From the NCBI GenBank assembly GCA_031267685.1, contig JAIRYV010000068.1, positions 1 to 64,000 on the forward strand: a DNA stretch of 64,000 bases, read 5' to 3'. The stretch is from Treponema sp. (GTDB taxonomy: Bacteria; Spirochaetota; Spirochaetia; Treponematales; Breznakiellaceae). Under the pieces are notes generated by a model. It ran no database searches, was not told the origin of the DNA, and worked only from the letters and a program-made list of their open reading frames with translations. Below, in pieces: positions 53,562-62,229 of the stretch (positions are counted from its first letter, which is position 1; every line of letters begins with the position of its first letter). The position numbers and the translations under genes were made by a program.

Positions 53562-54992
53562 CTATCGTTTAAGGCTCAGAACTTCCTGCAAGAGTTGGTC
53601 TGCAGTTTGTATGGTTCGTGAATTGGCCTGGAAGCCTCTTTGGGTTACGATCATGTCGGTGAATGACTCGGACATATCCACGTTAGACATTTCCAGTACA
53701 CCAGCAACGATACTTCCCTTACCTGCTATCCCGGATGCGCCGATATTGGCCGTGCCTGAGTTGCTGGACACCTGATAGGTCGAATCACCAGCCTTCTCAA
53801 GGCCACCCTGATTGGTGAAGCTGGCAAGCGCCACCTGACCAATGATGCGGTTTGTACCGTTGGAATACTCGCCAGATATGATGCCGCTTGAGTCGATCTT
53901 GAAGTTATCAAGATAGCCCATCACATAGCCGTCCTGAGACACTGCCTTGGAGGAACTGGCTTCCGCAAATTGGGTGATTGAGTTGACAAAGCCACCTACG
54001 GTGCCGAGGTTCAGAGCAAAGGTCTGCCGTACAGGAGCGCCGTCAGCAGCGGGGTCTGTGTCTGGCACGGTGTATGCCACGTTCATAATGACCTGCTCGC
54101 CTGCCTCATTGCCGGATTCATTTTCCGCGCCGTCAACCGCGCTTAAAAGTGTGCCGGTGTTGGAGAAGTTCACGGTGAAGTTAGCTGGGCCGCCTATTGC
54201 TGGCGCATCGTCGCCAAGTCCAATCGTGGCTCCACGCAGGTTCGCGCCATCCGCGTCAAGCGCTTCAGGATCAACAGTAACGTTAGCGTTCCATTGATTG
54301 GGTAAGGCCGGGTCCTGGCTGCGGGTGAATTCTACCTGCAAGGTATGCTCCTGGCCAAAGCTGTCGTACACCTTGATCTGAGTTGTCCAAGTGCCTTCGC
54401 GTACCTGAAGCGGGCTTGCGCCCTCAGCCGGAATCACCGGCATACGCTTGTCAAGGTTACAGGCGAAGTCAACCTCAGTGGTTGCCCGCGCTGGGTCTTT
54501 GGAGCCAACCGGAATCGTGAGGTTTTCCACATCACGGGAAACATCAAGTATCTGCTGGCCACCTATATCCTGTGCCATCCAGCCCTGTACCTTCATGCCA
54601 CTGGCTGGATTCACCAGCACGCCATCCGCGTCAAGGTTAAAAGCACCCGCCCTTGTATAAAAGAAATTCTCTCCTTCTTTGAGTACAAAGAACCCTGTGC
54701 CTTCAACCGCGAGATCGGTTCCAACGCCTGTGGACTGGAACGCGCCTTGAGAATGTACGGTATCAATGGTAGCAATAGACATACCAAGACCCACTTCCTG
54801 AGGGTTCACGCCGCCCAGTTCAGCGGTGGGCCGAGACGCGCCCTGAAGCTGCTGGTAGAGCATATCTTGAAAGTTCACCCTGCCCTTTTTGAATCCGACA
54901 GTATTGATATTGGCGAGATTATTGCCAATCACGTCCATCCTAGTCTGATGGTTCTGCAAGCCTGATACGGCCGCAAATAAAGATCGCATCAT
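53562..54992 (-). CDS. flgE: flagellar hook protein FlgE
   Basis: 476 residues. Starts [30 protein letters not shown], the rod/hook N-terminal motif, and ends with the matching helix ([33 protein letters not shown]). The middle holds the hook-specific beta domains. Spirochaete FlgE subunits are cross-linked through lysinoalanine between hook subunits. ATG then GAGGAG-like site upstream. Confidence 0.96.
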   Translation of the reverse strand: MMRSLFAAVSGLQNHQTRMDVIGNNLANINTVGFKKGRVNFQDMLYQQLQGASRPTAELGGVNPQEVGLGMSIATIDTVHSQGAFQSTGVGTDLAVEGTGFFVLKEGENFFYTRAGAFNLDADGVLVNPASGMKVQGWMAQDIGGQQILDVSRDVENLTIPVGSKDPARATTEVDFACNLDKRMPVIPAEGASPLQVREGTWTTQIKVYDSFGQEHTLQVEFTRSQDPALPNQWNANVTVDPEALDADGANLRGATIGLGDDAPAIGGPANFTVNFSNTGTLLSAVDGAENESGNEAGEQVIMNVAYTVPDTDPAADGAPVRQTFALNLGTVGGFVNSITQFAEASSSKAVSQDGYVMGYLDNFKIDSSGIISGEYSNGTNRIIGQVALASFTNQGGLEKAGDSTYQVSSNSGTANIGASGIAGKGSIVAGVLEMSNVDMSESFTDMIVTQRGFQANSRTIQTADQLLQEVLSLKR

Positions 54993-54998
54993 AGTGAG

Positions 54999-55436
54999 TT
55001 ACTCCTCAAATACCTTTGTTACCTGATTCCACTGGTAATACATACCATTTACCAGAATTTCGGGACTCACGTCCCGTGTAACTGCTTTAACCACACCCTG
55101 AACCACCCGTTCACCGTCCAGCAGCTCCACGCCTTTACCAAGCGCAACGCTTGCGCCGTTTTCTTCAAGCAGGGAAGCAAGGCGGGAGAAATCAGCGGCC
55201 ATGTTGGTCATCTGATCCAATGTGGAAAACTGAGCCATCTGCGCGATGAACTCCTTGTCTTCCATAGGGGCAGTAGGGTCTTGATTGGAAAGTTGGGTAA
55301 TCAAGAGCTTGAGAAAATCATCTTTTCCCAATTCATTCTGGTTCCCCTTCCCCTGATTAACCATGCTGTTGTGCTTTTGCACCAATTGACTGACTTCTGC
55401 CATATCCTGTGAACTCAATACAGCTTTAAGCTCCAT
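54999..55436 (-). CDS. flgD: hook-capping protein FlgD
   Basis: 145 residues, short form without a long C-terminal domain. GKDDFLKLLITQLSNQDPTAPMEDKEFIAQMAQFSTLDQM is the FlgD signature. Caps the growing hook during FlgE assembly. Lies between fliK and flgE. Confidence 0.94.
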   Translation of the reverse strand: MELKAVLSSQDMAEVSQLVQKHNSMVNQGKGNQNELGKDDFLKLLITQLSNQDPTAPMEDKEFIAQMAQFSTLDQMTNMAADFSRLASLLEENGASVALGKGVELLDGERVVQGVVKAVTRDVSPEILVNGMYYQWNQVTKVFEE

Positions 55437-55445
55437 ATTAACTCC

Positions 55446-56975
55446 TTATGCAAGCATATTAATGGTGGACAGTTCATTAGCTCTTCCACCTGATACGAGA
55501 TGAGCTTTCGGCTCATACTGGCCGACAGCGAGGCGTTCCGAGAAGAAGGCGGCGTTTTCCTGCTGCTGCCAATTCTCCTCGGTGTTCTGATTGCTGCCCG
55601 ATGCGAGCGCCGTGTAAAGACTGACTCCACTAAAACCGGAATCCCGAAAAGCCTGTTCAAGGGATTGAATTTCCCTATCAAATGCCCGCAGGGCCTCATT
55701 GCTTTCAACAATAATCTGCCCAGTGATCCTATTTTCGACCATTTCAAGACGCACTTTAACAATTCCCAGATTCTCTGGTTTAAGCGACAGTTTTATCGTT
55801 CCGGCGTCGCCGTCGCGCAGCAGCACCTGAGCTTGCTGCACAATATCGCTGTTCAGGCGCTGGGAAAGTTCGTGGGCGAGCAGGTTCTCAAAGCGAGTAG
55901 CCTGCGCCTCACTGGTATCAACAGGTGTGTCAAAGGGCTTTGCTCCATCAGGCAAAAGGTCGAGGCTGATTTCGGCGATGTTTTGCGCTCCGGTCTCTGA
56001 CACCGTGGTGGTCTTATCCGCGCCAGTAAACGCCGTTGACGTAACACCGACCCCTGTATCTCGCACGCGCAGATCGCGCAGTTCCAGTCGGCCTTTGCCC
56101 CGCGGGTCAGCGGGTTTCGCTGCATTGTCTGGCTCTTCCTTAGCAGCCTGCGTGGTTCCAGCAAACAGGCTCTGTACCCTGAGCTTTTCAGCCGAGACGT
56201 TTTGCTTAACTGAAGTATACCTAAGGTCTTTGTTGTGGCTCACTTCATTTGCCGCGCTTATCAAGGCAACCTCGTTCCGATCTGGCTGGGTGTGTTCCAC
56301 CAGGGCATCCTCAAGCACCGCAGACTCATGGGGAAGCGTGCCCCGCGAGACCTCGTTCTTGGTTTTAGCTACGCTAGAAAACGCCTCAGCCGCTTCTTTG
56401 GCTATGGTGTCAGCCAGGTTTACATCAGTGCCAGACTCTTTTGCGATATTGGCGTTATCTGAAAATACCATGGGCGCCTTTTCAGCGATGGCGATCTCAG
56501 CAGTAGTGCCAGACATCTTTTCGATAGTGTCAGAGGCTTTTGCCATATTAGCCTTAGCCTCAACAAGAGTGCCAGACTCTTGTTCAGCGATAGCGATGGT
56601 GTCAGAGACCTTTTGCGTGGGATGATCAGCCTCGTCTATTTTTTTTGCCGCTTTAGTGGGCATTTTGCCAGCCTTGACCACTGTCTCCGCTTTCACGTCG
56701 CCAGCCGTATGCGCCGTCGTCTTTCGCGCTACTGTCGCAAGCTGCGCCGTTTTCACCGACAACACTGTTATCCCCGCTTGTGCTGCTGCCGGCGGCGTCG
56801 CTCCAACCGGGCCCTGCTTACTGTTGCTGATTAAGCCGTCAATAAGCTTGGCAAACACGCCAAGCTTATTGTTCTTTACCACTGCTTTTACCAGTATTTG
56901 CTGCCCCGATGCTGTTTGTTCTGTTGCCCTTTGCGCTACTGTCTGCGCAAGTTGCGAAGAAATCGCTTGTATCAA
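55446..56975 (-). CDS. fliK: flagellar hook-length control protein FliK
   Basis: 509 residues. The C-terminal Flg_hook domain (~380-470, LLRDGDAGTIKLSLKPENLGIVKVRLEM, GQIIVESNEALRAFDREI) is clear. The long N-terminal part is disordered and includes imperfect SDTI...SGT repeats at ~120-210. Start is TTG with GAGGAGGGG five bases before it. It measures the hook and switches export with FlhB. Confidence 0.9.
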   Translation of the reverse strand: MIQAISSQLAQTVAQRATEQTASGQQILVKAVVKNNKLGVFAKLIDGLISNSKQGPVGATPPAAAQAGITVLSVKTAQLATVARKTTAHTAGDVKAETVVKAGKMPTKAAKKIDEADHPTQKVSDTIAIAEQESGTLVEAKANMAKASDTIEKMSGTTAEIAIAEKAPMVFSDNANIAKESGTDVNLADTIAKEAAEAFSSVAKTKNEVSRGTLPHESAVLEDALVEHTQPDRNEVALISAANEVSHNKDLRYTSVKQNVSAEKLRVQSLFAGTTQAAKEEPDNAAKPADPRGKGRLELRDLRVRDTGVGVTSTAFTGADKTTTVSETGAQNIAEISLDLLPDGAKPFDTPVDTSEAQATRFENLLAHELSQRLNSDIVQQAQVLLRDGDAGTIKLSLKPENLGIVKVRLEMVENRITGQIIVESNEALRAFDREIQSLEQAFRDSGFSGVSLYTALASGSNQNTEENWQQQENAAFFSERLAVGQYEPKAHLVSGGRANELSTINMLA

Positions 56976-57017
56976 ACCTGCCCCTCCTCGTCTTCAGGTG
57001 ATTTGGCCGGGGCAATT

Positions 57018-57665
57018 TCAGTTCAAGTTAAGGCTTGAGGGCCTCCCTACCATCTTCCGCTGTAACTCAGCAGCCCGTTCAGGAGCCATGAGCGACAGCC
57101 AATATGATACAATGGAAGTTGTTCCCTCTGCTTGAGCGATTTCCTCGGTCTTCCGAAGCACGTCAATAGCATCCTGATCGTCAAATCCGTCAAGTATCCT
57201 CACCGCATTTGTCGGTGGCATACCAGAAAGATAACGCGCATTTTGCTCGACATTTCTACTCTTATCTTCGGTCGCCATTACCAGCGCGTTAATCGAATTC
57301 TCCCGATCATCAAGCGCTTTTTGGCGCTCCTCAAGCTCCTGCTTAATTTGCTCTAACTCAGCCAGTCGGGAGCTTATATCTTGCTCCTGCTTCTCCAGAT
57401 CCAGCTTCTGTAAGCTCAATGCCTCTTCACGCACCAACAGCCGCTCTCGATCCAGTGAAAGCGGCTCATCAGCGTTGCTCAAAGTCTGGGTGCGCCCAAC
57501 CCTGTCCACAAACTTGTAAAGTGGCGCAAGCAGCGTCTTCGCGTCAATCACGTTGAGATAATCAAACCAAACAAGCCCACCACCAGCCATGGCGATAATT
57601 AGAAACAAAAGGACTATAACTCTTCCCAATACTCGTTTCTTTCCATATTCAGCCACTTCTACCAA
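57018..57665 (-). CDS. flbB: FlbB-like flagellar collar protein
   Basis: 215 residues: short cytoplasmic N-terminus, one membrane segment (~16-36), long periplasmic coiled coil (~75-145, DLEKQEQDISSRLAELEQIKQELEERQ) and a C-terminal MgtE-N-like helical part (ARYLSGMPPTNAVRILDGFDDQDAIDVLRK). This fits FlbB, part of the periplasmic collar of spirochaete motors. The TTG at 57665 is one base from GGAGG; a GTG three codons in (57656) has better spacing and may be the real start. First gene of this flagellar block; the flgB-fliJ genes are not here. Confidence 0.85.
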   Translation of the reverse strand: MVEVAEYGKKRVLGRVIVLLFLIIAMAGGGLVWFDYLNVIDAKTLLAPLYKFVDRVGRTQTLSNADEPLSLDRERLLVREEALSLQKLDLEKQEQDISSRLAELEQIKQELEERQKALDDRENSINALVMATEDKSRNVEQNARYLSGMPPTNAVRILDGFDDQDAIDVLRKTEEIAQAEGTTSIVSYWLSLMAPERAAELQRKMVGRPSSLNLN

Positions 57666-57712
57666 GCCTCCTTTCCCTTAACAAATCGGTCAATTTGACG
57701 ATGGAATTAAGC

Positions 57713-58741
57713 TCAACCATACGCCAGTTCAACATTGCTGGAAGACCCCAGCAATTCTATCCGCGCCTTCACATGAGCCAACTGGTCATAGTTCAGCACC
57801 GAACGACAGTAATTCGTTCCGGGCAGCACATACACTTTGTACCCGCCCCGACTCACGAAGTTTTTCCCCTTTCCTACAATAAACCAGTATACCAGCGAGA
57901 TGCTCTCATTGTTCAGCTCAATCGCGTTTACCCCTTTCTTTCCAATCGCGCTTCCAGAGTTAAACAGACAGGGTACCGGCAGCTCATCCCCATACAGACT
58001 CTGACGAAGCACATCACGCCGCTCAGAACGCTTGAGCTTGGTCAATTCGCGCCGGAGCATCCACACCTCATGGGCAATCCGCTCACGCTCCTCGCCCTCA
58101 GATGTAGGATAATCCCGACACAGCCGCTCTATCTCAAACTTGATGAAATCAAAACGCCCCAGAGATTCAAAAAGTGCCCGATGGGTATGTCCAATGATGG
58201 AGATACAGCTATTGGCAAGTGAAAAATCATACGCCTGCTTCTCTACATAAAACCGCCGGTGTGGACTACGCGCCGAGGAGATATTACGGATACCCACAGG
58301 TTTCAGAATGAAACGGATACTGGCGTTGATGAGGGTGTTAAAGCTCGTATACATTCGCGAAGACTGATGGCCGTGATAAACATAGAGCGGAATGACGCCG
58401 GTCTCGATTCTGACCGCATGGTACAAGGGATATGGATAATTCTTCTCAAAAACAAGAGCCGCGTCATGGTTGCCAAGGGTCTTGTAAAGCCGACCATCCT
58501 CGTCAAACTGATCAAAGATCCGAAAGAGTCGAGGCCACTGCTCCCTGATTGCCAGCAGGGAATAACGCAAGAGCTCCTCAATGTCGCCGTTTAACACAAG
58601 TATCCAGCCATTTCGCAGGTAATACGTCTCCAACACATCGGTAAGAAACGCACCGTTTCCAGCAAGATCGTCGCGCCGCCCAACCCCCATGTGCAAATCG
58701 CTCATCACCAGCACTTTGCCGCCATTGCTAATGTCCAACAC
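57713..58741 (-). CDS. metallophosphoesterase
   Basis: 342 residues of the calcineurin-like phosphoesterase fold. The metal motifs are complete: SDLHMG near 15, VLNGDIEE near 50, TLGNHDAA near 90, YVYHGHQ near 118 and IIGHTHRA near 185. The C-terminal ~130 residues have no clear family. Substrate unknown. Lies upstream of flbB on the same strand with 47 bases between, so it may be co-transcribed with the flagellar block. Confidence 0.88.
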   Translation of the reverse strand: MLDISNGGKVLVMSDLHMGVGRRDDLAGNGAFLTDVLETYYLRNGWILVLNGDIEELLRYSLLAIREQWPRLFRIFDQFDEDGRLYKTLGNHDAALVFEKNYPYPLYHAVRIETGVIPLYVYHGHQSSRMYTSFNTLINASIRFILKPVGIRNISSARSPHRRFYVEKQAYDFSLANSCISIIGHTHRALFESLGRFDFIKFEIERLCRDYPTSEGEERERIAHEVWMLRRELTKLKRSERRDVLRQSLYGDELPVPCLFNSGSAIGKKGVNAIELNNESISLVYWFIVGKGKNFVSRGGYKVYVLPGTNYCRSVLNYDQLAHVKARIELLGSSSNVELAYG

Positions 58742-58821
58742 ACCAGCAGGGTTAAACTTAGGTCCTAGTATATCAGTAAAAAATGAAAACTCACTCAGTT
58801 GCGGCCACCTTGTCTAAGCAA

Positions 58822-59223
58822 TCACTCTTGCTGTTTATCCGCGATTTTCCCAAGTACAAGTTCAGCCAGCACACGGTACTGTGGCGGAAGTAGCTCAGCG
58901 TCAGCACCTTCATAGCGTACAAGGAGCGCGTTAAAGCCCGTGATCGCGGTTTCATAATCTTTTTGCTTATAGTGAATAAAAGCAATCTCGTATTCAGCAG
59001 CGCAGATGTCGTCTGTGTTAAACGGGTAACGCTCAATAACAGCTTCATAGAACTGGAGCGCCCGCTTATAGTTGTTTCGGTCGGTAGCTTCCTGCGCCCG
59101 CTGTATCAGTTCCGCCGGTGTTAATTCAGCCGGAATCTCAATCGGCCCAGAGGCACAGGCACTCTGGTTCATAATAACAATAACAAACATGGCAACAAAG
59201 CCAAACCAGATAACACGTTTCAT
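58822..59223 (-). CDS. TPR-repeat lipoprotein (candidate)
   Basis: 133 residues from ATG 59223: MKRVIWFGFVAMFVIVIMNQSAC is a signal segment with a relaxed lipobox (QSAC). Two tetratricopeptide units follow (NNYKRALQFYEAVIERYP, AEYEIAFIHYKQKDYETAITGFNALL). Similar in layout to small BamD/YfiO-like proteins but too short for that family. The frame runs upstream into the argC start region; the shorter start is preferred because the signal peptide begins there. Divergent from argC. Confidence 0.75.
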   Translation of the reverse strand: MKRVIWFGFVAMFVIVIMNQSACASGPIEIPAELTPAELIQRAQEATDRNNYKRALQFYEAVIERYPFNTDDICAAEYEIAFIHYKQKDYETAITGFNALLVRYEGADAELLPPQYRVLAELVLGKIADKQQE

Positions 59224-59284
59224 AGCTTTGATATAGCAAAAAGGACAGACAAAAACAAGGGGTGTGTTGACAGCAGGAGCGAAA

Positions 59285-60412
59285 ATGCTCAATATAGCAG
59301 ATACTATGATTGTGGGTATTATTGGCGCCACAGGCTATGCGGGCGCGGAACTGGTCAGACTGCTCGCTGGACATCCTGAGATTACCAAGATTGTTCCGGC
59401 CTCAGTGAGCTTTCAGGGGGAGCGAATCGAAGAGGTTTACCCCAACTTTCAGGGCGTAGTTTCAGCCGTGCTGCTTAAACCAGAAGCGGCGGTGGACAAG
59501 GCTGATGTGGTGTTTGCCGCCTTGCCAACAGGCGTGGGCGAGGCGTTTGCTAAAGCCTGCATGGAACAGGGAAAAAACTTTATCGACCTGTCCGCGGACT
59601 TCCGCTTTGATGATGACGAGGCGACCTTCACCGCGTGGTATGGCAAACCGTATATATACCCTGAACTGCGGCAACGGTCGGTTTACGGCCTGCCGGAACT
59701 GAACCGCGCCCGAATCCGTGAACTTGCTGTCAGGGGTCCGCTCATCATCGGGAGTCCTGGCTGTTACCCCACTGGCGCGAGCCTGGGGATCTATCCGGCG
59801 CTCAGCCTTGGTATCGCAGCCAGTGGCGCCGCCATCATCATAGACGCCGCGTCTGGCGTTACTGGCGGGGGACGAGAACCAAGCCGCTCGTTCCATTACC
59901 CGGAATGTGCCGACTCACTCGCGCCTTACAAAGTCGGGGCACATCGACACACACCGGAAATCAGCCGGAACCTAACTTTTATGACCTGCGCAAGCTCCTC
60001 GCCCGTCATATTCACCCCACACCTTGCGCCCATGAACCGAGGCATCCTCAGCACGATTTACATTCCGCTTGCTGAAGTGTGTCGTCTGGAACAACGCGCC
60101 CAGCCCCGACCACCCGCCAAAGCAGTTACTGAACGCGCTGAGGAAATCCGTGAACGTTATGCTGCGTTCTATGAGCATGAGCCGTTTGTGCGGGTTCTTC
60201 CCAAAGGCGGCATTGCATCCACTGGTCGTGTGCGGCTGTCAAACTTCTGCGACATATCAGTACATCTGGATCAGACCGGAACAATGCTCATCATTGCCAC
60301 AGCCATGGACAACATGGTGAAAGGTGCGGCTGGTCAGGCGATTCAGAACATGAACATTATTTATGGTTTTGACGAGCGTGCGGGACTCACCGCGCCGCCA
60401 GCCTCGTTCTAA
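59285..60412 (+). CDS. argC: N-acetyl-gamma-glutamyl-phosphate reductase
   Basis: 375 residues from ATG 59285, which has CAGGAGC before it. Reduces N-acetylglutamyl phosphate in arginine synthesis. GIIGATGYAGAELVRLL binds NADP; the catalytic Cys is in GSPGCYPTGASLGIYP near residue 160; DAASGVTGGGREPS and HRHTPEI follow. An internal ATG at 59306 is an alternative. argJ, argB and argD are not adjacent; argA is at 3301-4665. Confidence 0.95.
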   Translation: MLNIADTMIVGIIGATGYAGAELVRLLAGHPEITKIVPASVSFQGERIEEVYPNFQGVVSAVLLKPEAAVDKADVVFAALPTGVGEAFAKACMEQGKNFIDLSADFRFDDDEATFTAWYGKPYIYPELRQRSVYGLPELNRARIRELAVRGPLIIGSPGCYPTGASLGIYPALSLGIAASGAAIIIDAASGVTGGGREPSRSFHYPECADSLAPYKVGAHRHTPEISRNLTFMTCASSSPVIFTPHLAPMNRGILSTIYIPLAEVCRLEQRAQPRPPAKAVTERAEEIRERYAAFYEHEPFVRVLPKGGIASTGRVRLSNFCDISVHLDQTGTMLIIATAMDNMVKGAAGQAIQNMNIIYGFDERAGLTAPPASF

Positions 60413-60458
60413 ACACAAACGACTGTCCCCTAAAGAACCAACAGACAACCAGCAAGAC

Positions 60459-61418
60459 TCAGTTACGGAAGGGTGAGCCGTCAAGTTCCATGCGGAGAAA
60501 TACACTGCCAATGTTCTCATGTTCTATTTGAATAGAGTTGTTCCCTATAGTGGCAAAATCAATCCGGTCGTTCCAAGAGCTGTATGCGGTTAAAAATTCG
60601 CCGCTGACCGAAAAATACCGGTTCCATTTTCCATAGCTATGGCTATTTTCCAGTACTATCGCACCGACTAAGCTGTTGTTTGCGGTGTATGCCTCTATCC
60701 TTACATTTGTCCCCTCGCCATTAGGGCTGTCCAGTCCGGCCCACTCCAATGTTATGTATACAATTTCGTCAGCACGTTCTATCCCAGCGATTTTACAGGA
60801 AACAACATTCCGCCGCACCAGCGTACTATTCGTCGGTGTTCGTGCGGACGCCTGTGCCGTTACCGACGTCTGCCTCGTGTTAGTGATCGGTGCCGCCCTG
60901 TTAGCACTCATCGTCGTCGCCGCTACCGCCGTGTTAGCGCTGCGCACCTCAGCCTCAAACGGGTTCTCATAGTGTCGATTCGCTTCCCAGAGACCTTCAC
61001 GGATTTCATTACACAATGGAGGTATCAAGAGCATCGTGCCTGAAAAAATCAAGTCTGGGTTCGCGATCTTGTCGCGATTTGCGTTATAGATGTTTGTCCA
61101 TAGAGTTTCGTTCCAATAGATACCGGGGCGGGCCGCTATAGTACGAAACGTATCACCAGGCTGAATCCTATACTGCCCGGGAAGCGTGGTTCTCGTTACC
61201 ACAACCGACGCAGTGGACGTCTCTGGCACGGTACCGGTGTCTCGCACGGTATCGGTGGAAGATGACTCTGGCACGGTATCGTCAAGTACAGGTTCCACCG
61301 CCGCTGCCGTAACCTGTTCCGACTCAGACGATTCATCGTGCATGGCCAGTTTGTCCTCAGACACACAGGACGCCAAACTCAATAAAACAATCAATAAGAT
61401 AATATACCTGCTTTTCAT
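60459..61418 (-). CDS. LysM-domain lipoprotein
   Basis: 319 residues: lipoprotein signal (MKSRYIILLIVLLSLASC, lipobox LASC, Cys18), a Ser/Thr/Val-rich linker with repeated DTVPES/GTVPET (~40-75), a LysM domain (~82-135, YRIQPGDTFRTIAARPGIYW...LIFSGTMLLIPP), a second Ala/Thr-rich linker and a C-terminal beta domain (~205-319) of unknown family. LysM would bind peptidoglycan in the periplasm. Downstream neighbour argC is convergent. Confidence 0.88.
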   Translation of the reverse strand: MKSRYIILLIVLLSLASCVSEDKLAMHDESSESEQVTAAAVEPVLDDTVPESSSTDTVRDTGTVPETSTASVVVTRTTLPGQYRIQPGDTFRTIAARPGIYWNETLWTNIYNANRDKIANPDLIFSGTMLLIPPLCNEIREGLWEANRHYENPFEAEVRSANTAVAATTMSANRAAPITNTRQTSVTAQASARTPTNSTLVRRNVVSCKIAGIERADEIVYITLEWAGLDSPNGEGTNVRIEAYTANNSLVGAIVLENSHSYGKWNRYFSVSGEFLTAYSSWNDRIDFATIGNNSIQIEHENIGSVFLRMELDGSPFRN

Positions 61419-61526
61419 ATTCCCTCACTAAAATTGACAAAGCCAGAACGCATATAGCTAAACGTATTGAATCTTTCTTCTATTATAAACACGTCGAAAT
61501 CTGAGGTAAAGAGGAATCGGGCTTTA

Positions 61527-61577
61527 GTGCCAGACACCTACAAAGTGCTTAGGCTTGCAAGGTGCCAGACACCTACA
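61527..61577. repeat. two exact 16-bp GTGCCAGACACCTACA repeats upstream of the RAYT remnant
   Basis: At 61527-61542 and 61562-61577, 35 bp apart. GTGCCAGACAC-type motifs of this kind commonly accompany REP-associated tyrosine transposases. Related copies lie at 34295-34352 and inverted at 35008-35018. Confidence 0.75.
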
Positions 61578-61638
61578 CCCCCAAAAAAACTTCACTAAGC
61601 ATCAAAGCAATACACCCTCTCAGCCCCTTATCATAGTT

Positions 61639-61870
61639 ATGGGGCACCAAAGAATACTAAAGGTCGGAGCCATCTATTACGTTACCTCGGAAATTAACCG
61701 ATACGAGATGTATTTCTAGTCGTCGTGGATCAAGGAAATACTCTTGACCTACATCAAAAGAGCAAAAGAAAAGTACCCCTTTGAGCTTTTCAACTTCTAT
61801 ATCATGGATAATCACATCCATCTACTCATCAGACTGGAAAAGGGTCAGTCCCTTTCCACTATGAAGCTTT
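61639..61870 (+). pseudogene. remnant of a REP-associated tyrosine transposase (RAYT, IS200-like)
   Basis: From ATG 61639 the frame reads MGHQRILKVGAIYYVTSEINRY, then a TAG at 61717-61719, then continues in the same frame as IKRAKEKYPFELFNFYIMD and DNHIHLLIRLEKGQSLS. This matches the N-terminal two-thirds of the Y1/RAYT transposases, including the metal-binding HxH (HIH). The part with the catalytic Tyr is missing: the sequence runs into the 3' end of the opposite-strand membrane protein gene. Dead by both stop and truncation. Confidence 0.8.
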
Positions 61871-62229
61871 TTCAGCAGTTTCTCTGCTTCAAGCTGCTGT
61901 CGCTTCCGTTCCTTCATGGCCTGATAAACAATCACGAGTAAAAGCAGTATGAACATCCCCGCGAGGATCAGCGCCATAATGATATCGTCATGGCTTATAC
62001 CTTCCGATGGCTCGACTATCAAAGGGTCTTGCGCTGGCTCGTCGCTGATAACAAACGCCGGCTGGCTGAATAGCACATAGACGATCACGCTGACCAGCGA
62101 CGACAGGGCGACGATGATCAGCGCAATAATGGCAATGTTCTTTATCTGACGACTCGAATTCTTTGACAGGGCAAAGTAGATGATGAGTAGCAATAAGCCT
62201 ATGGATAAAATGAGCGCTCCTAGTAACAT
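61822..62229 (-). CDS. small membrane protein downstream of secA
   Basis: 135 residues with two or three hydrophobic segments (~3-20, ~32-55 and ~85-105), separated by an acidic loop, then a basic coiled tail (MKERKRQQLEAEKLLKKL). No known family. Its ATG begins directly after the secA stop (TAGATG), so it is co-transcribed. The last ~13 residues (HSGKGLTLFQSDE) are read from the antisense of the RAYT remnant, which suggests the original 3' end was replaced. A role with secretion is only a guess from position. Confidence 0.7.
   Translation of the reverse strand: MLLGALILSIGLLLLIIYFALSKNSSRQIKNIAIIALIIVALSSLVSVIVYVLFSQPAFVISDEPAQDPLIVEPSEGISHDDIIMALILAGMFILLLLVIVYQAMKERKRQQLEAEKLLKKLHSGKGLTLFQSDE

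Noticed and set aside
59264-59305. TTGACA at 59267 as an argC promoter with leaderless start at 59306
   Set aside because: The -10 candidate is poor, and the ATG at 59285 has a good CAGGAG site, so an ordinary start is preferred.
61744-61941. Separate 65-residue protein
   Set aside because: It is in frame with the upstream RAYT fragment and contains its HIH motif; it is part of the decayed transposase.
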